Numbered from the stretch's first letter, positions 17,880 through 26,886 are shown. The stretch is DNA of 64,000 nt from an uncultured Kordiimonas sp. (GCA_947492375.1 CANLMI010000001.1:558001-622000), one strand, 5' to 3'. Notes: generated by a model not told the origin, from the letters alone. Program-made: numbers and translations.

Positions 17880-18668
17880 ATGGATATAGTTTCACTTTAT
17901 GATATCAAGGGTAAAGTTGCCCTTGTTACTGGTGGCGGTTCCGGCATTGGCACAATGACAACTGAGGCTTTGGTTCGGGCAGGTGCGAAGGTTTATATTG
18001 CGTCGCGCAAGCTTGAAAATTGTCAGGCCGTTGCTGATGAGTTGAACCCCGTTGGTCCGGGCAAGGTTGTGCCGCTTGCCGCTGATCTTTCGAACGGTGA
18101 AGGCACTAAAGCGCTAGTTGAAGCTATATCCAAGCATGAAGATAAAATTGACATTCTGGTTAATAATTCGGGAACAACGTGGGGGGCGCCGCTTGAGGAC
18201 TTTCCTCGTGAAAAATGGGATCAGGTTTTGGGGCTTAATGTAACAGCAGTTGCTGACTTGACCCGCTTGATGTTACCTTTGCTACGCAAATCTGGTAGTG
18301 CAGATGATCCAGCCCGTATTATCAATATCGGTTCTATCGTAGGAACGCGGCCAATCACAAACATGGCATATAGTTACGGTGCCAGTAAGGCGGCAGTTCA
18401 TCATATGACTAGGATGTTTTCGCATGAATTAGCGGGCGAACACATCACGGTAAACGCCATTGCTCCCGGGCCGTTTCCAAGCCGGATGATGGCTTTTGTG
18501 ACCGAGAATGAAAAAATGCGCAAAGCGGCAGAAGAGAATGTGCCGCTTGGACGTCTGGGAAGACCTGAAGATGTTGCGGGTGTTCTTTTGATGCTGACAT
18601 CTAAAGCTGGAAGTTACATTACAGGTGGTATCATACCGCTTGATGGCGGCGGATCAGCGAAACCATAA
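17880..18668 (+). CDS. Short-chain dehydrogenase/reductase
   Basis: This 262-residue classical SDR has the TGGGSGIGTMT cofactor loop, NNSG variant of the NAG motif, Ser in INIGSIVG, YGASK as catalytic Tyr/Lys, and the C-terminal GGIIPLDGGGS. The start is 11 bases after the acyl-CoA dehydrogenase stop, so the two are tightly coupled. An ASRK segment after the second strand suggests NADPH. It resembles the RhlG/FabG-like group. A pathway ketone or hydroxyl substrate is inferred. Confidence 0.85.
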   Translation: MDIVSLYDIKGKVALVTGGGSGIGTMTTEALVRAGAKVYIASRKLENCQAVADELNPVGPGKVVPLAADLSNGEGTKALVEAISKHEDKIDILVNNSGTTWGAPLEDFPREKWDQVLGLNVTAVADLTRLMLPLLRKSGSADDPARIINIGSIVGTRPITNMAYSYGASKAAVHHMTRMFSHELAGEHITVNAIAPGPFPSRMMAFVTENEKMRKAAEENVPLGRLGRPEDVAGVLLMLTSKAGSYITGGIIPLDGGGSAKP

Positions 18669-18705
18669 ATATGCAAGTTTATATTGAATATGATCAAGGA
18701 GAACT

Positions 18706-19170
18706 ATGATGACAACTCTGGTATCTAAGGAAGAATTAGCAGATTATATCGGTAAGGAAACAGGCGTTTCTGACTGGATGAAAATCGATCAAGAGCGGAT
18801 TAACCAATTTGCTGATGTTACAGAAGATCACCAGTTTATTCATATTGATCCAGAGGCTGCTGCCAAAACACCTTTTGGAACAACTATCGCTCATGGCTTT
18901 TTAACGCTCTCGCTTCTAACGCCTCTATCCGCTGGTAGCACGCTTGGTGTTAAAGGAACAATGATGGGCGTCAACTATGGATGTGATAAAGTTCGTTTCA
19001 TGAGCCCTGTAAAGGTTGATAGCGAAATCCGTGCTCGTGTGAAACTTGTTAGCGCAGATGAAAAGCCGGGCAATCGTATTCTGATCAAAAATGAAATTAC
19101 AATTGAAATTAACGGCGAAGAGCGTCCTGCATTAATCGCTGAATGGCTGACGATGGTTTTCCTCGGCTAA
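18706..19170 (+). CDS. MaoC-like (R)-enoyl-CoA hydratase
   Basis: This 154-residue hot-dog hydratase adds water to trans-2-enoyl-CoA to give (3R)-hydroxyacyl-CoA. The hydratase-2 motif is clear: FADVTEDHQFIHIDPEAA carries the catalytic Asp and His, followed by FGTTIAHGFLTLSL. The start is one of two adjacent ATGs (18706 or 18709) behind AAGGAG. The next gene is an MFE-2-like dehydrogenase, so hydratase and (3R)-hydroxyacyl-CoA dehydrogenase are adjacent, as they are fused in peroxisomal multifunctional enzyme 2. Confidence 0.92.
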   Translation: MMTTLVSKEELADYIGKETGVSDWMKIDQERINQFADVTEDHQFIHIDPEAAAKTPFGTTIAHGFLTLSLLTPLSAGSTLGVKGTMMGVNYGCDKVRFMSPVKVDSEIRARVKLVSADEKPGNRILIKNEITIEINGEERPALIAEWLTMVFLG

Positions 19171-19199
19171 AATAAATAAAAAACTAGGAGAATAGTAAA

Positions 19200-20120
19200 G
19201 TGTCTATCAGATTTGATGACCGTGTCGCTATCATTACCGGCGCGGGAAATGGTTTGGGTAAATCTCATGCTCTTGCCATGGCTGCACGCGGCGCAAAGGT
19301 TGTTGTAAACGATTTGGGCGGTGATGTTCACGGTGTTGGCGGCTCAACAAGTGCTGCACAGGCTGTTGTGGACGAGATTGTCGCTGCGGGCGGTGAAGCA
19401 ATCGCGCACGGTGCGAATGTGTGTAAAACCGACGAAGTCGAGGACATGGTTAAAACCACTATCGATAAATGGGGCCGTGTCGATGTTCTCGTTAACAATG
19501 CGGGGGTTTTGCGCGATAAAACATTTTCGAAAATGGAAACCGCTGACTTCGAATTCGTTCTTCAGGTTCATTTGATGGGTTCTGTAAATTGTACGAAAGC
19601 AGTTTGGGAGATCATGAAAGAACAGCAGTATGGCCGTCTTGTTATGACGACATCTTCATCTGGTCTGTATGGCAATTTTGGTCAAACAAACTACGGCGCT
19701 GCAAAACTTGGGTTGGTTGGCTTCATGAATACGCTTTGTATTGAAGGCGCGAAATATAACGTGAAAACAAACTGCCTTTCCCCAACGGCAGCAACACGTA
19801 TGACAGAAGGCTTGATGCCAGATGAGGCACTTGCACTATTAACGCCAGAGTCTGTAACAACGGGCCTTCTGACATTGTGTGATGAAGACGCACCAAATCG
19901 TACGATTTTGTGCGCAGGCGCAGGCGGTTTCGCAAGCGCGATTATCTACGAAACTGATGGTATTTGTTTATCTGGTGACGACATGACACCAGAAAATGTA
20001 AGGGTGCAAATGGCGACAATACGAAACGCTGAAGCCCAGGAGGAATACACTCAAGGTGGTCAACAAACAATGAAATTTGTCAGCAAGGCTGCGGCCGCGG
20101 CTGGCGTAAAAATGGGTTAA
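19200..20120 (+). CDS. SDR of the MFE-2 (3R)-hydroxyacyl-CoA dehydrogenase type
   Basis: This 306-residue SDR resembles the N-terminal domain of peroxisomal multifunctional enzyme type 2. It has [27 protein letters not shown] (NAD-selecting Asp), [14 protein letters not shown], Ser in [13 protein letters not shown], and YGAAK as active Tyr/Lys. The family oxidises (3R)-hydroxyacyl-CoA to 3-ketoacyl-CoA. Translation probably starts at GTG 19200, preceded by CTAGGAG. With the MaoC hydratase before it and the thiolase after it, it completes a beta-oxidation turn. Confidence 0.88.
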   Translation: MSIRFDDRVAIITGAGNGLGKSHALAMAARGAKVVVNDLGGDVHGVGGSTSAAQAVVDEIVAAGGEAIAHGANVCKTDEVEDMVKTTIDKWGRVDVLVNNAGVLRDKTFSKMETADFEFVLQVHLMGSVNCTKAVWEIMKEQQYGRLVMTTSSSGLYGNFGQTNYGAAKLGLVGFMNTLCIEGAKYNVKTNCLSPTAATRMTEGLMPDEALALLTPESVTTGLLTLCDEDAPNRTILCAGAGGFASAIIYETDGICLSGDDMTPENVRVQMATIRNAEAQEEYTQGGQQTMKFVSKAAAAAGVKMG

Positions 20121-20131
20121 GGAGAAAGCTA

Positions 20132-21313
20132 ATGCGTGAAGCAGTCATCGTATCAACTGCACGGTCCCCAATCGGGAAAGCATACCGTGGTTCACTAAAT
20201 GCTACATTAGGGCCAACACTTGGTGCACATTCAATTTCACACGCTGTAGAGCGCGCTGGAATTGAAGGCGGTGAAATCGAAGATGTTGTTATGGGATGTA
20301 CCCTTACCCAAGGTACTACTGGCGGTAACATTGGCCGTAACGCAGCCTTGCGTGCAGGCTTGCCAACTACAGTTGCAGGTATGACAATTGATCGTCAATG
20401 CTCAAGCGGTATGATGGCAATCGCCACTGCTGCAAAGCAAATCATCCATGATAATATGGATATAGTTGTAGGGGCAGGTGTTGAAAGTATTTCTGTTGTT
20501 CAAAACGAAAATATGAATCGTTTTCAAGCAAAGGATAAAAGCCTGCTTGCAATGCATGAACATGCATACATGCCTATGCTGCAAACAGCAGAAGTTGTCG
20601 CGAAACGCTATGGTATTACGCGCGAGCAGATGGATGAATATGGCTTACTATCACAGCAGCGAACTGCTGCGGCACAGCAAGCTGGTAAATTCGATGATGA
20701 GATTGTTCCAATTACAACCAACATGGCAGTTGTTGATAAAGAGACCAAGGAAATGTCTTTCCACGAGGTTACTTTATCAAAGGACGAAGGCAATCGCCCG
20801 GAAACAAATGCTGAAGGCCTGGCCGGTCTTAAAGTGGTGATCGAAGGCGGTACAATTACAGCCGGGAACGCAAGTCAGCTTTCCGATGGTTCGGCTGCAA
20901 GTGTATTGATGGAACGTAAAACAGCAGAGAAGAAAGGCCTTGCACCGCTTGGTATTTACCGTGGTATGGCTGTTGCTGGCTGTGAACCTGATGAAATGGG
21001 GATCGGACCTGTTTTTGCTGTGCCAAAATTACTTGAGCGAAATGGCCTGAAAATGGACGACATCGGCCTTTGGGAACTGAATGAAGCCTTTGCTGTTCAG
21101 GTTCTTTATTGCCGGGACAAGCTTGGTATTCCTGATGAGTTGTTGAATGTGAATGGCGGCGCAATTTCGATTGGGCACCCATATGGCATGTCTGGTGCGC
21201 GTATGGTTGGCCATGCGCTCATCGAGGGCAAACGCCGCGGCGCTAAATATGTTGTCTGCACGATGTGTGTTGGCGGCGGCATGGGCGCAGCCGGACTTTT
21301 CGAAGTAGCGTAA
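20132..21313 (+). CDS. Acetyl-CoA acyltransferase (thiolase)
   Basis: This 393-residue thiolase cleaves 3-ketoacyl-CoA with CoA. The catalytic residues are all seen: acylated Cys90 in DRQCSSGM, His349 in [11 protein letters not shown] and Cys379 in CVGGGMGAA. The length is standard. The gene begins 11 bases after the MFE-2-like SDR, with AAGGAGAAAG upstream of the ATG, and is the last gene of the operon before a clear terminator. It may act on medium, long or branched 3-ketoacyl-CoA. Confidence 0.94.
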   Translation: MREAVIVSTARSPIGKAYRGSLNATLGPTLGAHSISHAVERAGIEGGEIEDVVMGCTLTQGTTGGNIGRNAALRAGLPTTVAGMTIDRQCSSGMMAIATAAKQIIHDNMDIVVGAGVESISVVQNENMNRFQAKDKSLLAMHEHAYMPMLQTAEVVAKRYGITREQMDEYGLLSQQRTAAAQQAGKFDDEIVPITTNMAVVDKETKEMSFHEVTLSKDEGNRPETNAEGLAGLKVVIEGGTITAGNASQLSDGSAASVLMERKTAEKKGLAPLGIYRGMAVAGCEPDEMGIGPVFAVPKLLERNGLKMDDIGLWELNEAFAVQVLYCRDKLGIPDELLNVNGGAISIGHPYGMSGARMVGHALIEGKRRGAKYVVCTMCVGGGMGAAGLFEVA

Positions 21314-21326
21314 GTAAACTAGATAA

Positions 21327-21354
21327 AAAAGGGGTAGAGTATTCTGCCCCTTTT
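21327..21354 (+). terminator. Rho-independent terminator after the thiolase
   Basis: A 12-base stem (AAAAGGGGTAGA pairing with TCTGCCCCTTTT, one G-T pair) with a 4-base loop starts 13 bases after the thiolase stop and is followed by a T-rich tail. It marks the end of the acyl-CoA degradation operon that starts at 12375. Confidence 0.85.
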
Positions 21355-21399
21355 GTTTGAATAATAAGAATAGTCAGATTTGAATAAGGGAATAGGCAG

Positions 21400-22380
21400 A
21401 TGAAAGCAGTGCTGTGCAAGGAGCTTGGGTTAGCAGATAAGTTGGTAGTCGAGGATGTTGCTGATCCAACACCGGGTAAGGGCATGGTTGTCGTTGATGT
21501 GAAGGCTGCTGGCCTGAATTTTCCTGATACGCTGATCATTCAAGGCAAGTATCAGTTTAAACCTGATTTGCCGTTTACACCGGGCGGTGAGGGGGCGGGT
21601 GTTGTCTCTGCTGTTGGTGAGGGTGTTACCCATTTAAATGTTGGGGACAAGATTATTTTCATGTGCCAAACAGGTGCGTTCGCAGAAAAGGTTATTGTTC
21701 CTGCAATTACGGCCATTCCAATGCCCGAAGGGCTACCCTTTGAAAAAGCAGCAGGTATCACGCTTACATACGGCACGAGCTATCATGCGATTAAGGATAG
21801 GGCGAACCTGCAAGCGGGTGAAACTATCCTTGTTCTCGGCGCGGCTGGCGGGGTTGGTATCGCGACAGTTGAGCTTGCAAAGGCAATGGGCGCAACGGTG
21901 ATTGCGGCTGCCAGCACTGACGAGAAGCTTGAGTTTTGCAAGGCCTCTGGTGCAGACGAATTGATTAATTATGAAACCGAGGATATGAAAGCGCGCCTTA
22001 AGGAAATCACAGGCGGTAAAGGTGTGGATGTAATCTATGATCCTGTTGGTGATCATTATACAGAAACAGCATTCCGTAATATGGCGCCGGGTGGTCGGCA
22101 TCTGGTGGTTGGCTTTGCCGCAGGAGATATTCCCAAGGTTCCGATCAACCTATGCCTGTTAAAGCAAGCATCGCTGGTTGGTGTTTTCTGGGGGGCGTGG
22201 GCTACGGCCAATCCTGCAATGCAAATTCAGAATATGAAAGATATTCTGGGGATGGTTGCAACGGGTGAGGTTAAAGCAAGTGTGAATGATGTTTTCCCAC
22301 TTGCCGATGTGGAAGCAGCCTATGCATGCCTCACAGAGCGCCGCGCAAAAGGTAAGGTGATTTTAACAACACAGAGGTAA
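21400..22380 (+). CDS. NADPH:quinone oxidoreductase-like zinc-independent MDR enzyme
   Basis: This 326-residue medium-chain dehydrogenase/reductase is of the quinone oxidoreductase type. The N-terminal GroES-like domain contains AAGLNFPDTLIIQGKYQ and PFTPGGEGAGVV, but lacks zinc-binding cysteines. The Rossmann domain begins VLVLGAAGGVGIATVELAKA. Such enzymes reduce quinones or enals with NADPH. It follows a terminator, so it has its own promoter, and it is not clearly part of the preceding operon even though the family also includes enoyl reductases. Confidence 0.88.
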   Translation: MKAVLCKELGLADKLVVEDVADPTPGKGMVVVDVKAAGLNFPDTLIIQGKYQFKPDLPFTPGGEGAGVVSAVGEGVTHLNVGDKIIFMCQTGAFAEKVIVPAITAIPMPEGLPFEKAAGITLTYGTSYHAIKDRANLQAGETILVLGAAGGVGIATVELAKAMGATVIAAASTDEKLEFCKASGADELINYETEDMKARLKEITGGKGVDVIYDPVGDHYTETAFRNMAPGGRHLVVGFAAGDIPKVPINLCLLKQASLVGVFWGAWATANPAMQIQNMKDILGMVATGEVKASVNDVFPLADVEAAYACLTERRAKGKVILTTQR

Positions 22381-22400
22381 CTTCAACATAGACTAAATTA

Positions 22401-22420
22401 TCTCTATTTTTCCATAGAGA
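22401..22420. promoter_or_regulatory. Short inverted repeat upstream of the PEP-CTERM gene
   Basis: TCTCTA and TAGAGA form a 6-base inverted repeat around an 8-base spacer, 20 bases after the oxidoreductase stop and 75 bases before the PEP-CTERM start. There is no T-run directly after it, so it is a weak terminator at best and might be an operator. No sigma-54 promoter signature was found in the remaining spacer. Confidence 0.25.
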
Positions 22421-22494
22421 CAAAATATGTTTGAAAATGTTTGATTTACTATGCATAGATTTTTCATAATTAATTAAACGATTGGGAGTTATTT

Positions 22495-23103
22495 ATGCAC
22501 CGGTTTCTGGTTCTATTATCTGTTGTATTTCTTTTTAGTGGTCAACTACACGCAAATTATAGTTTTTCGTTCAAAGGTAACTTTGAAGATGGCGCTTTAG
22601 GACGTAGCGATTTTCTTGCTGAAGTGTTGTTTGACGATCTAGAGGTAGATAACTTTATTTCCAGTGAAAATTTTGAGCAGTCAACTTTTAATATTGCCTC
22701 TTTGGTTTTGACAACAAGAAGAGGGACTGTTGATTTGACCACTGATGAGGCAAGATTTGAATTTGACGAGACAGAAAATGAATTTGGCAACGTAGGGAAT
22801 GGATTTGCTTTGCGAGGAACTCCATTCAGTTTTAATATTTCTTCTAGGGGCGTGTTTCAAGGTACTGATATTTTTAATTTAAATCAGCTCTCTGGATTGA
22901 GTGACCCTGCTAATACGTCTATTGATGGTGGAGGATTTGCTTTTGCCTCAGTTATATCCACCAATTTGGAAGTGGTTACTCCGTTGACAAAAGTTGCACC
23001 AGCTGTTCCTGAACCTGCCACATGGATCATGATGATTTTAGGGTTTGTATTTGTTGGTATCGCTTCTAGTAGGCGGGAAAAGCTAAGATTAAAGGCTAAT
23101 TAG
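22495..23103 (+). CDS. PEP-CTERM sorting-domain secreted protein
   Basis: The 202-residue protein has an N-terminal signal peptide (about 1-20, ending QLHA), a beta-rich extracellular body with no recognised domain, and a C-terminal tripartite sorting signal: VPEPATW, a hydrophobic helix IMMILGFVFVGIA, then a basic tail SSRREK. This is the PEP-CTERM signal read by an exosortase, in its PEPxxW form. The protein is expected to be exported and processed at the inner face of the outer envelope or in extracellular polymer. No exosortase lies in this window. The ribosome site is TTGGGAG. Confidence 0.85.
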   Translation: MHRFLVLLSVVFLFSGQLHANYSFSFKGNFEDGALGRSDFLAEVLFDDLEVDNFISSENFEQSTFNIASLVLTTRRGTVDLTTDEARFEFDETENEFGNVGNGFALRGTPFSFNISSRGVFQGTDIFNLNQLSGLSDPANTSIDGGGFAFASVISTNLEVVTPLTKVAPAVPEPATWIMMILGFVFVGIASSRREKLRLKAN

Positions 23104-23133
23104 TTCCATAATTTCGCCCCATAATTATACCAA

Positions 23134-23181
23134 AAAGAGCAATGATTATTTTATACCGTTTATATATAGTCATTGCTCTTT
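23134..23181 (+). promoter_or_regulatory. Perfect 12-bp inverted repeat enclosing the metallo-beta-lactamase start codon
   Basis: AAAGAGCAATGA (23134-23145) pairs perfectly with TCATTGCTCTTT (23170-23181) across a 24-base loop. The left arm contains the AGAGC ribosome-binding region and the ATG at 23142; the right arm lies in the signal-peptide codons. It may be a terminator of the PEP-CTERM gene (a T-rich GTTTGTTTG follows), a translation-limiting hairpin of the lactamase gene, or both. Confidence 0.6.
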
Positions 23182-24038
23182 GTTTGTTTGGAGCTCTTGC
23201 TGCAACAGCTCAGGAACAGCTTCAACACCAGCAGGCGCAGTGGCGAGAAAAAGTTCCCGACTGGTTTGAATTTATCGAGCCTTTTAAGGTAATCAATAAC
23301 ATCTATTATGTGGGGACGAGGGGGCTGTCGAGTTTTCTGATCGTGTCTATGGAAGGGCATATTCTTATCGATGGGGGTATGTCGCAAAATGCTGACCAGA
23401 TTGTCAGTAATATCAAAGCCCTTGGTTTTGATATCAAGGATGTCAAAATCCTTCTTAACTCCCACGCGCACTTTGATCATTCCGGCGGCCTAAAGGCGCT
23501 GAAGGACATGAGCGGTGCCACGTTTTTCGCGAGCGAGGGCGACAGGTCAGCGCTCGAAGGTGGGTTTTACCTCGGTTTTGAAGATAACCCGGATTATTAC
23601 ACCCCGCCTATAAGGCTTGACCGCGTTATTGATGATAATGATACCGTAACACTCGGGGGTGTAACTTTAACAGCAAAGCTCACACCGGGCCACACCCGTG
23701 GTTGCACCTCATGGACTATGACAACAGAGGCGGGTAACAAAACATACGATATATTGTTTTTCTGCGGTGCATCGGTTGCGGGTAACAAACTTGTCCCTGA
23801 GCAATATGAAGGGATTGTTGACGATTACAGGTTTACCTTTGAGGCAACAAGGAACTGGCAGCCAGATATATTGCTTGTTAATCATCCCTTCTATTTTGAC
23901 ATGCATAAACGGCGCAAAAGGCAAATTGCAGGCGACCCTCTTGCATTTGTAGATAAGGGAGCCTTTAAGACACTCTGGCAGCAATTATTGAATGATTTTA
24001 AGAAGCGGTTGGCTGAGGCAAACAGGAACAGCGATTAG
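23142..24038 (+). CDS. Subclass B3-type metallo-beta-lactamase
   Basis: This 298-residue secreted zinc hydrolase has a short signal peptide ending ALAATA-Q (about residue 23). The zinc ligands follow the B3 pattern: His108, His110, Asp112 and His113 in HAHFDH, His184 in TPGHTRG, and His248 in VNHPFYF, equivalent to H116/H118/D120/H121/H196/H263. The N-terminal QEQLQHQQAQW region and the ILIDGG strand fit B3 enzymes, which act in the periplasm on penicillins, cephalosporins and carbapenems. Actual beta-lactam hydrolysis is inferred; environmental B3 homologues vary in activity. The start codon is inside a hairpin (23134-23181). Confidence 0.85.
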   Translation: MIILYRLYIVIALCLFGALAATAQEQLQHQQAQWREKVPDWFEFIEPFKVINNIYYVGTRGLSSFLIVSMEGHILIDGGMSQNADQIVSNIKALGFDIKDVKILLNSHAHFDHSGGLKALKDMSGATFFASEGDRSALEGGFYLGFEDNPDYYTPPIRLDRVIDDNDTVTLGGVTLTAKLTPGHTRGCTSWTMTTEAGNKTYDILFFCGASVAGNKLVPEQYEGIVDDYRFTFEATRNWQPDILLVNHPFYFDMHKRRKRQIAGDPLAFVDKGAFKTLWQQLLNDFKKRLAEANRNSD

Positions 24039-24105
24039 ACTGCGTGCAATATATCTGCTCTATCACCCGCTTGACTATCAATACCCATAATGTACTCTTC
24101 CCGTT

Positions 24106-26736
24106 ATGGGAGCATCTGAAAAAGACTTAGGGGCAATCGCAAAAATCATGAAAATGGCAAGGCATCCGCTTTCCCTCGCTGCGTTGCTTGCCCTTATTTT
24201 ATATTTTATTTTGCCAAGCAATTTGATTGAAAGCCAGCCTGACTGGGTGAAAACAATAATAATTTTATCGATTGTTGGTGTTTTCATTTTTGCATTTGTT
24301 TGGCTTATTATCTCAAAAAATAGTAGCAAGAGCGATAGAGAGGTTGCTGATAAACCGAAGCCATTGCATTCAAATGGTGGTGGAGGGGCTGAGTTCATGG
24401 AGTTTCTTGCTGAGCGAAACCCTGATCTATTGGCTGAATGGGTTTTAGAGCAAAAGGGTGATAGGGCGGGAAATACTCTGCCCGGTAATGCCGATGGTAA
24501 TAAAGCTGATTTGACTAAAGCAATAGCGGCTATCCCTGCAATTGAGAATGTACCACCTGAGCTTATGCAGCGAGCCCTTCAGAACCTAGAAGAAGGCAAT
24601 ACAGCGGGTGCAGAACGCTTGTTTGAGGTATTACTGGAACGGAATAACCTCTCTGATAATCATAGATTTGAGGCCTTAAAGCACTTGGGGGCGCTTAAAT
24701 ATAATCATGATACTTTCGGGGCTGTGAATGCCTATCAGGCAGCGCTTAAAATCAAACCAGATGATATGCATATCATCAATCAGCTTGGGCATTTATATCT
24801 TCGTTGTGGTGAATTGGTAAAAGCAATTGAATGCTATGAAACAATACTCGTAAAAGGGCAAGATGCTGATGAAATGATGTTGGAGGCGGTTGCGAGCGGT
24901 AATCTGGGCATTATTTATCAAACTCGCGGAGAGTTGGATAAGACAGAAGACTATTATTTAAAATCCTTGGCGCTAAACGAAGACCTTGGTCGTAAGGAAG
25001 GCATGGCAAATCAGTATGGTAATCTGGGGAATGTTTACCAAACTCGCGGAGAGTTGGATAAGGCGGAAGACTATTATTTGAAATCCTTGGCGCTTAACGA
25101 AGACCTCGATCGTAAAGAAGGTATGGCAAATCAGTATGGTAATCTGGGGAATGTTTACCAAACTCGCGGAGAGTTAGATGAGGCAGAAGACTATTATTTG
25201 AAATCCTTGGCGCTTAACGAAGACCTTGGTCGTAAGGAAGGCATGGCAAACCAGTATGGTAATCTGGGCATTGTTTACCGAATTCGCGGAGAGTTGGATA
25301 AGGCAGAAGACTATTATTTAAAATCCTTGGCGCTTAACGAAGACCTTGGTCGTAAGGAAGGCATGGCAAATCAGTATGGTAATCTGGGGAATGTTTACCA
25401 AACTCGCGGAGAGTTGGATGAGGCTGAAGACTATTATTTGAAATCCTTGGCGCTTAACGAAGACCTTGGTCGTAAGGAAGGTATGGCAAACCGGTATAGT
25501 AATCTGGGCATTGTTTACCGAATTCGCGGAGAGTTGGATAAGGCGGAAGATCATTACTTAAAATCCTTAGCATTTAACGAAGACCTTGGTCGTAAGGAAG
25601 GCATGGCAAACCAGTATGGTAATCTGGGCATTGTTTACCGAATTCGCGGAGAGTTGGATAAGGCAGAAGACTATTATTTAAAATCCTTGGCGCTTAACGA
25701 AGACCTTGGTCGTAAGGAAGGCATGGCAAATCAGTATGGTAATCTGGGGAATGTTTACCAAACTCGCGGAGAGTTGGATGAGGCTGAAGACTATTATTTG
25801 AAATCCTTGGCGCTTAACGAAGACCTTGGTCGTAAGGAAGGTATGGCAAACCGGTATAGTAATCTGGGCATTGTTTACCGAATTCGCGGAGAGTTGGATA
25901 AGGCGGAAGATCATTACTTAAAATCCTTAGCATTTAACGAAGAACTTTGTCGTAAGGAAGGTATGGCATACGATTATGGTAATCTGGGGAATGTTTATCA
26001 AACTCGTGGAGAGTTGGATAAGGCAGAAGACTATTATTTGAAAGCCTTGGCGCTTAACGAAGACCTTGGTCGTAAGGAAGGCATGGCAAACCAGTATGGT
26101 AATCTGGGCATTGTTTACCGAATTCGCGGAGAGTTGGATAAGGCAGAAGACTATTATTTAAAATCCTTGGCGCTAAACGAAGACCTTGGTCGTAAGGAAG
26201 GCATGGCAAATCAGTATGGTAATCTGGGGAATGTTTACCAAACTCGCGGAGAGTTGGATAAGGCAGAAGACTATTATTTAAAATCCTTGGCGCTAAACGA
26301 AGACCTTGGTCGTAAGGAAGGCATGGCAAATCAGTATGGTAATCTGGGGAATGTTTACCAAACTCGCGGAGAGTTGGATAAGGCAGAAGACTATTATTTA
26401 AAATCCTTGGCGCTAAACGAAGACCTTGGTCGTAAGGAAGGCATGGCAAATCAGTATGGTAATCTGGGCATTGTTTACCAAACTCGCGGAGAGTTGGATA
26501 AGGCAGAAGACTATTATTTAAAATCCTTGGCGCTAAACGAAGATTTCGGCCGTAAGGAAGGTATGGCAAATCAGTATGGCAATCTGGGGACTATTTATAA
26601 GAAACGCGGCGACCTAGAAAAAGCGAAGGAATACTGGGTGCGAGCCCTTGACTTGTTTGAGGAAATTGGCATGAAATCAGAAATTGAAATGGTTTCAGCG
26701 TGGCTTAAGGAACTGGATGATTCTGAAAGGGAATAA
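24106..26736 (+). CDS. Membrane-anchored giant tetratricopeptide-repeat protein
   Basis: The 876-residue protein has two hydrophobic segments (about 22-38 and 48-69), a charged linker, degenerate TPRs (about 150-265), then 14 almost identical 40-residue TPR units of the NB-ARC-linked/kinesin-light-chain type (about 266-825), each with GNLGNVYQTRGELDKAEDYY-like helix A and SLALNEDLGRKEGMANQY-like helix B, and one diverged closing unit. It probably forms a long superhelical scaffold for protein binding. The start is uncertain: ATG 24106 has no ribosome site and an ATG at 24148 is an alternative. The partner is unknown. Confidence 0.85.
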   Translation: MGASEKDLGAIAKIMKMARHPLSLAALLALILYFILPSNLIESQPDWVKTIIILSIVGVFIFAFVWLIISKNSSKSDREVADKPKPLHSNGGGGAEFMEFLAERNPDLLAEWVLEQKGDRAGNTLPGNADGNKADLTKAIAAIPAIENVPPELMQRALQNLEEGNTAGAERLFEVLLERNNLSDNHRFEALKHLGALKYNHDTFGAVNAYQAALKIKPDDMHIINQLGHLYLRCGELVKAIECYETILVKGQDADEMMLEAVASGNLGIIYQTRGELDKTEDYYLKSLALNEDLGRKEGMANQYGNLGNVYQTRGELDKAEDYYLKSLALNEDLDRKEGMANQYGNLGNVYQTRGELDEAEDYYLKSLALNEDLGRKEGMANQYGNLGIVYRIRGELDKAEDYYLKSLALNEDLGRKEGMANQYGNLGNVYQTRGELDEAEDYYLKSLALNEDLGRKEGMANRYSNLGIVYRIRGELDKAEDHYLKSLAFNEDLGRKEGMANQYGNLGIVYRIRGELDKAEDYYLKSLALNEDLGRKEGMANQYGNLGNVYQTRGELDEAEDYYLKSLALNEDLGRKEGMANRYSNLGIVYRIRGELDKAEDHYLKSLAFNEELCRKEGMAYDYGNLGNVYQTRGELDKAEDYYLKALALNEDLGRKEGMANQYGNLGIVYRIRGELDKAEDYYLKSLALNEDLGRKEGMANQYGNLGNVYQTRGELDKAEDYYLKSLALNEDLGRKEGMANQYGNLGNVYQTRGELDKAEDYYLKSLALNEDLGRKEGMANQYGNLGIVYQTRGELDKAEDYYLKSLALNEDFGRKEGMANQYGNLGTIYKKRGDLEKAKEYWVRALDLFEEIGMKSEIEMVSAWLKELDDSERE
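24901..26580 (+). repeat. 14 tandem 120-bp TPR-coding repeats
   Basis: Units start every 120 bases from 24901 to 26461, nearly identical at the DNA level including synonymous sites. A higher-order repeat is present: about 25215-25583 is repeated without change at about 25575-25943 (period 360). The units at 26161-26460 are again identical tandem copies. The text indicates recent amplification by unequal recombination or gene conversion, and the copy number may vary between strains or be mis-assembled. Confidence 0.95.
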
Positions 26737-26886
26737 TCTTATCGATAGGTTTTATCGACAAAAATGTAAATAAAATACTATCAGGGCTTATTCTACCTTG
26801 CAAAACTAATGCACTTCATTATGATCTTTACCTTAACGTAAACCAGTGGCTGAGGGGCCATGTAAATTCTACGTTTTAGGGAAGTG

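Noticed and set aside
24084-24110. CCCATAA/TTATGGG repeat covering the proposed TPR gene start
   Set aside because: Arms are only 7 bases with a 13-base loop, and the start codon itself is uncertain, so no regulatory claim is made.
26054-26569. Long minus-strand open frames inside the TPR array (also at 25318-25554 and 25678-25914)
   Set aside because: They repeat with the 120-base period and are the antisense reading of the TPR repeats, with no ribosome site or independent conservation signal.
24901-26580. Regular repeats as a possible CRISPR array
   Set aside because: Units are 120 bases with no variable spacers, and the reading frame encodes TPR helices throughout.
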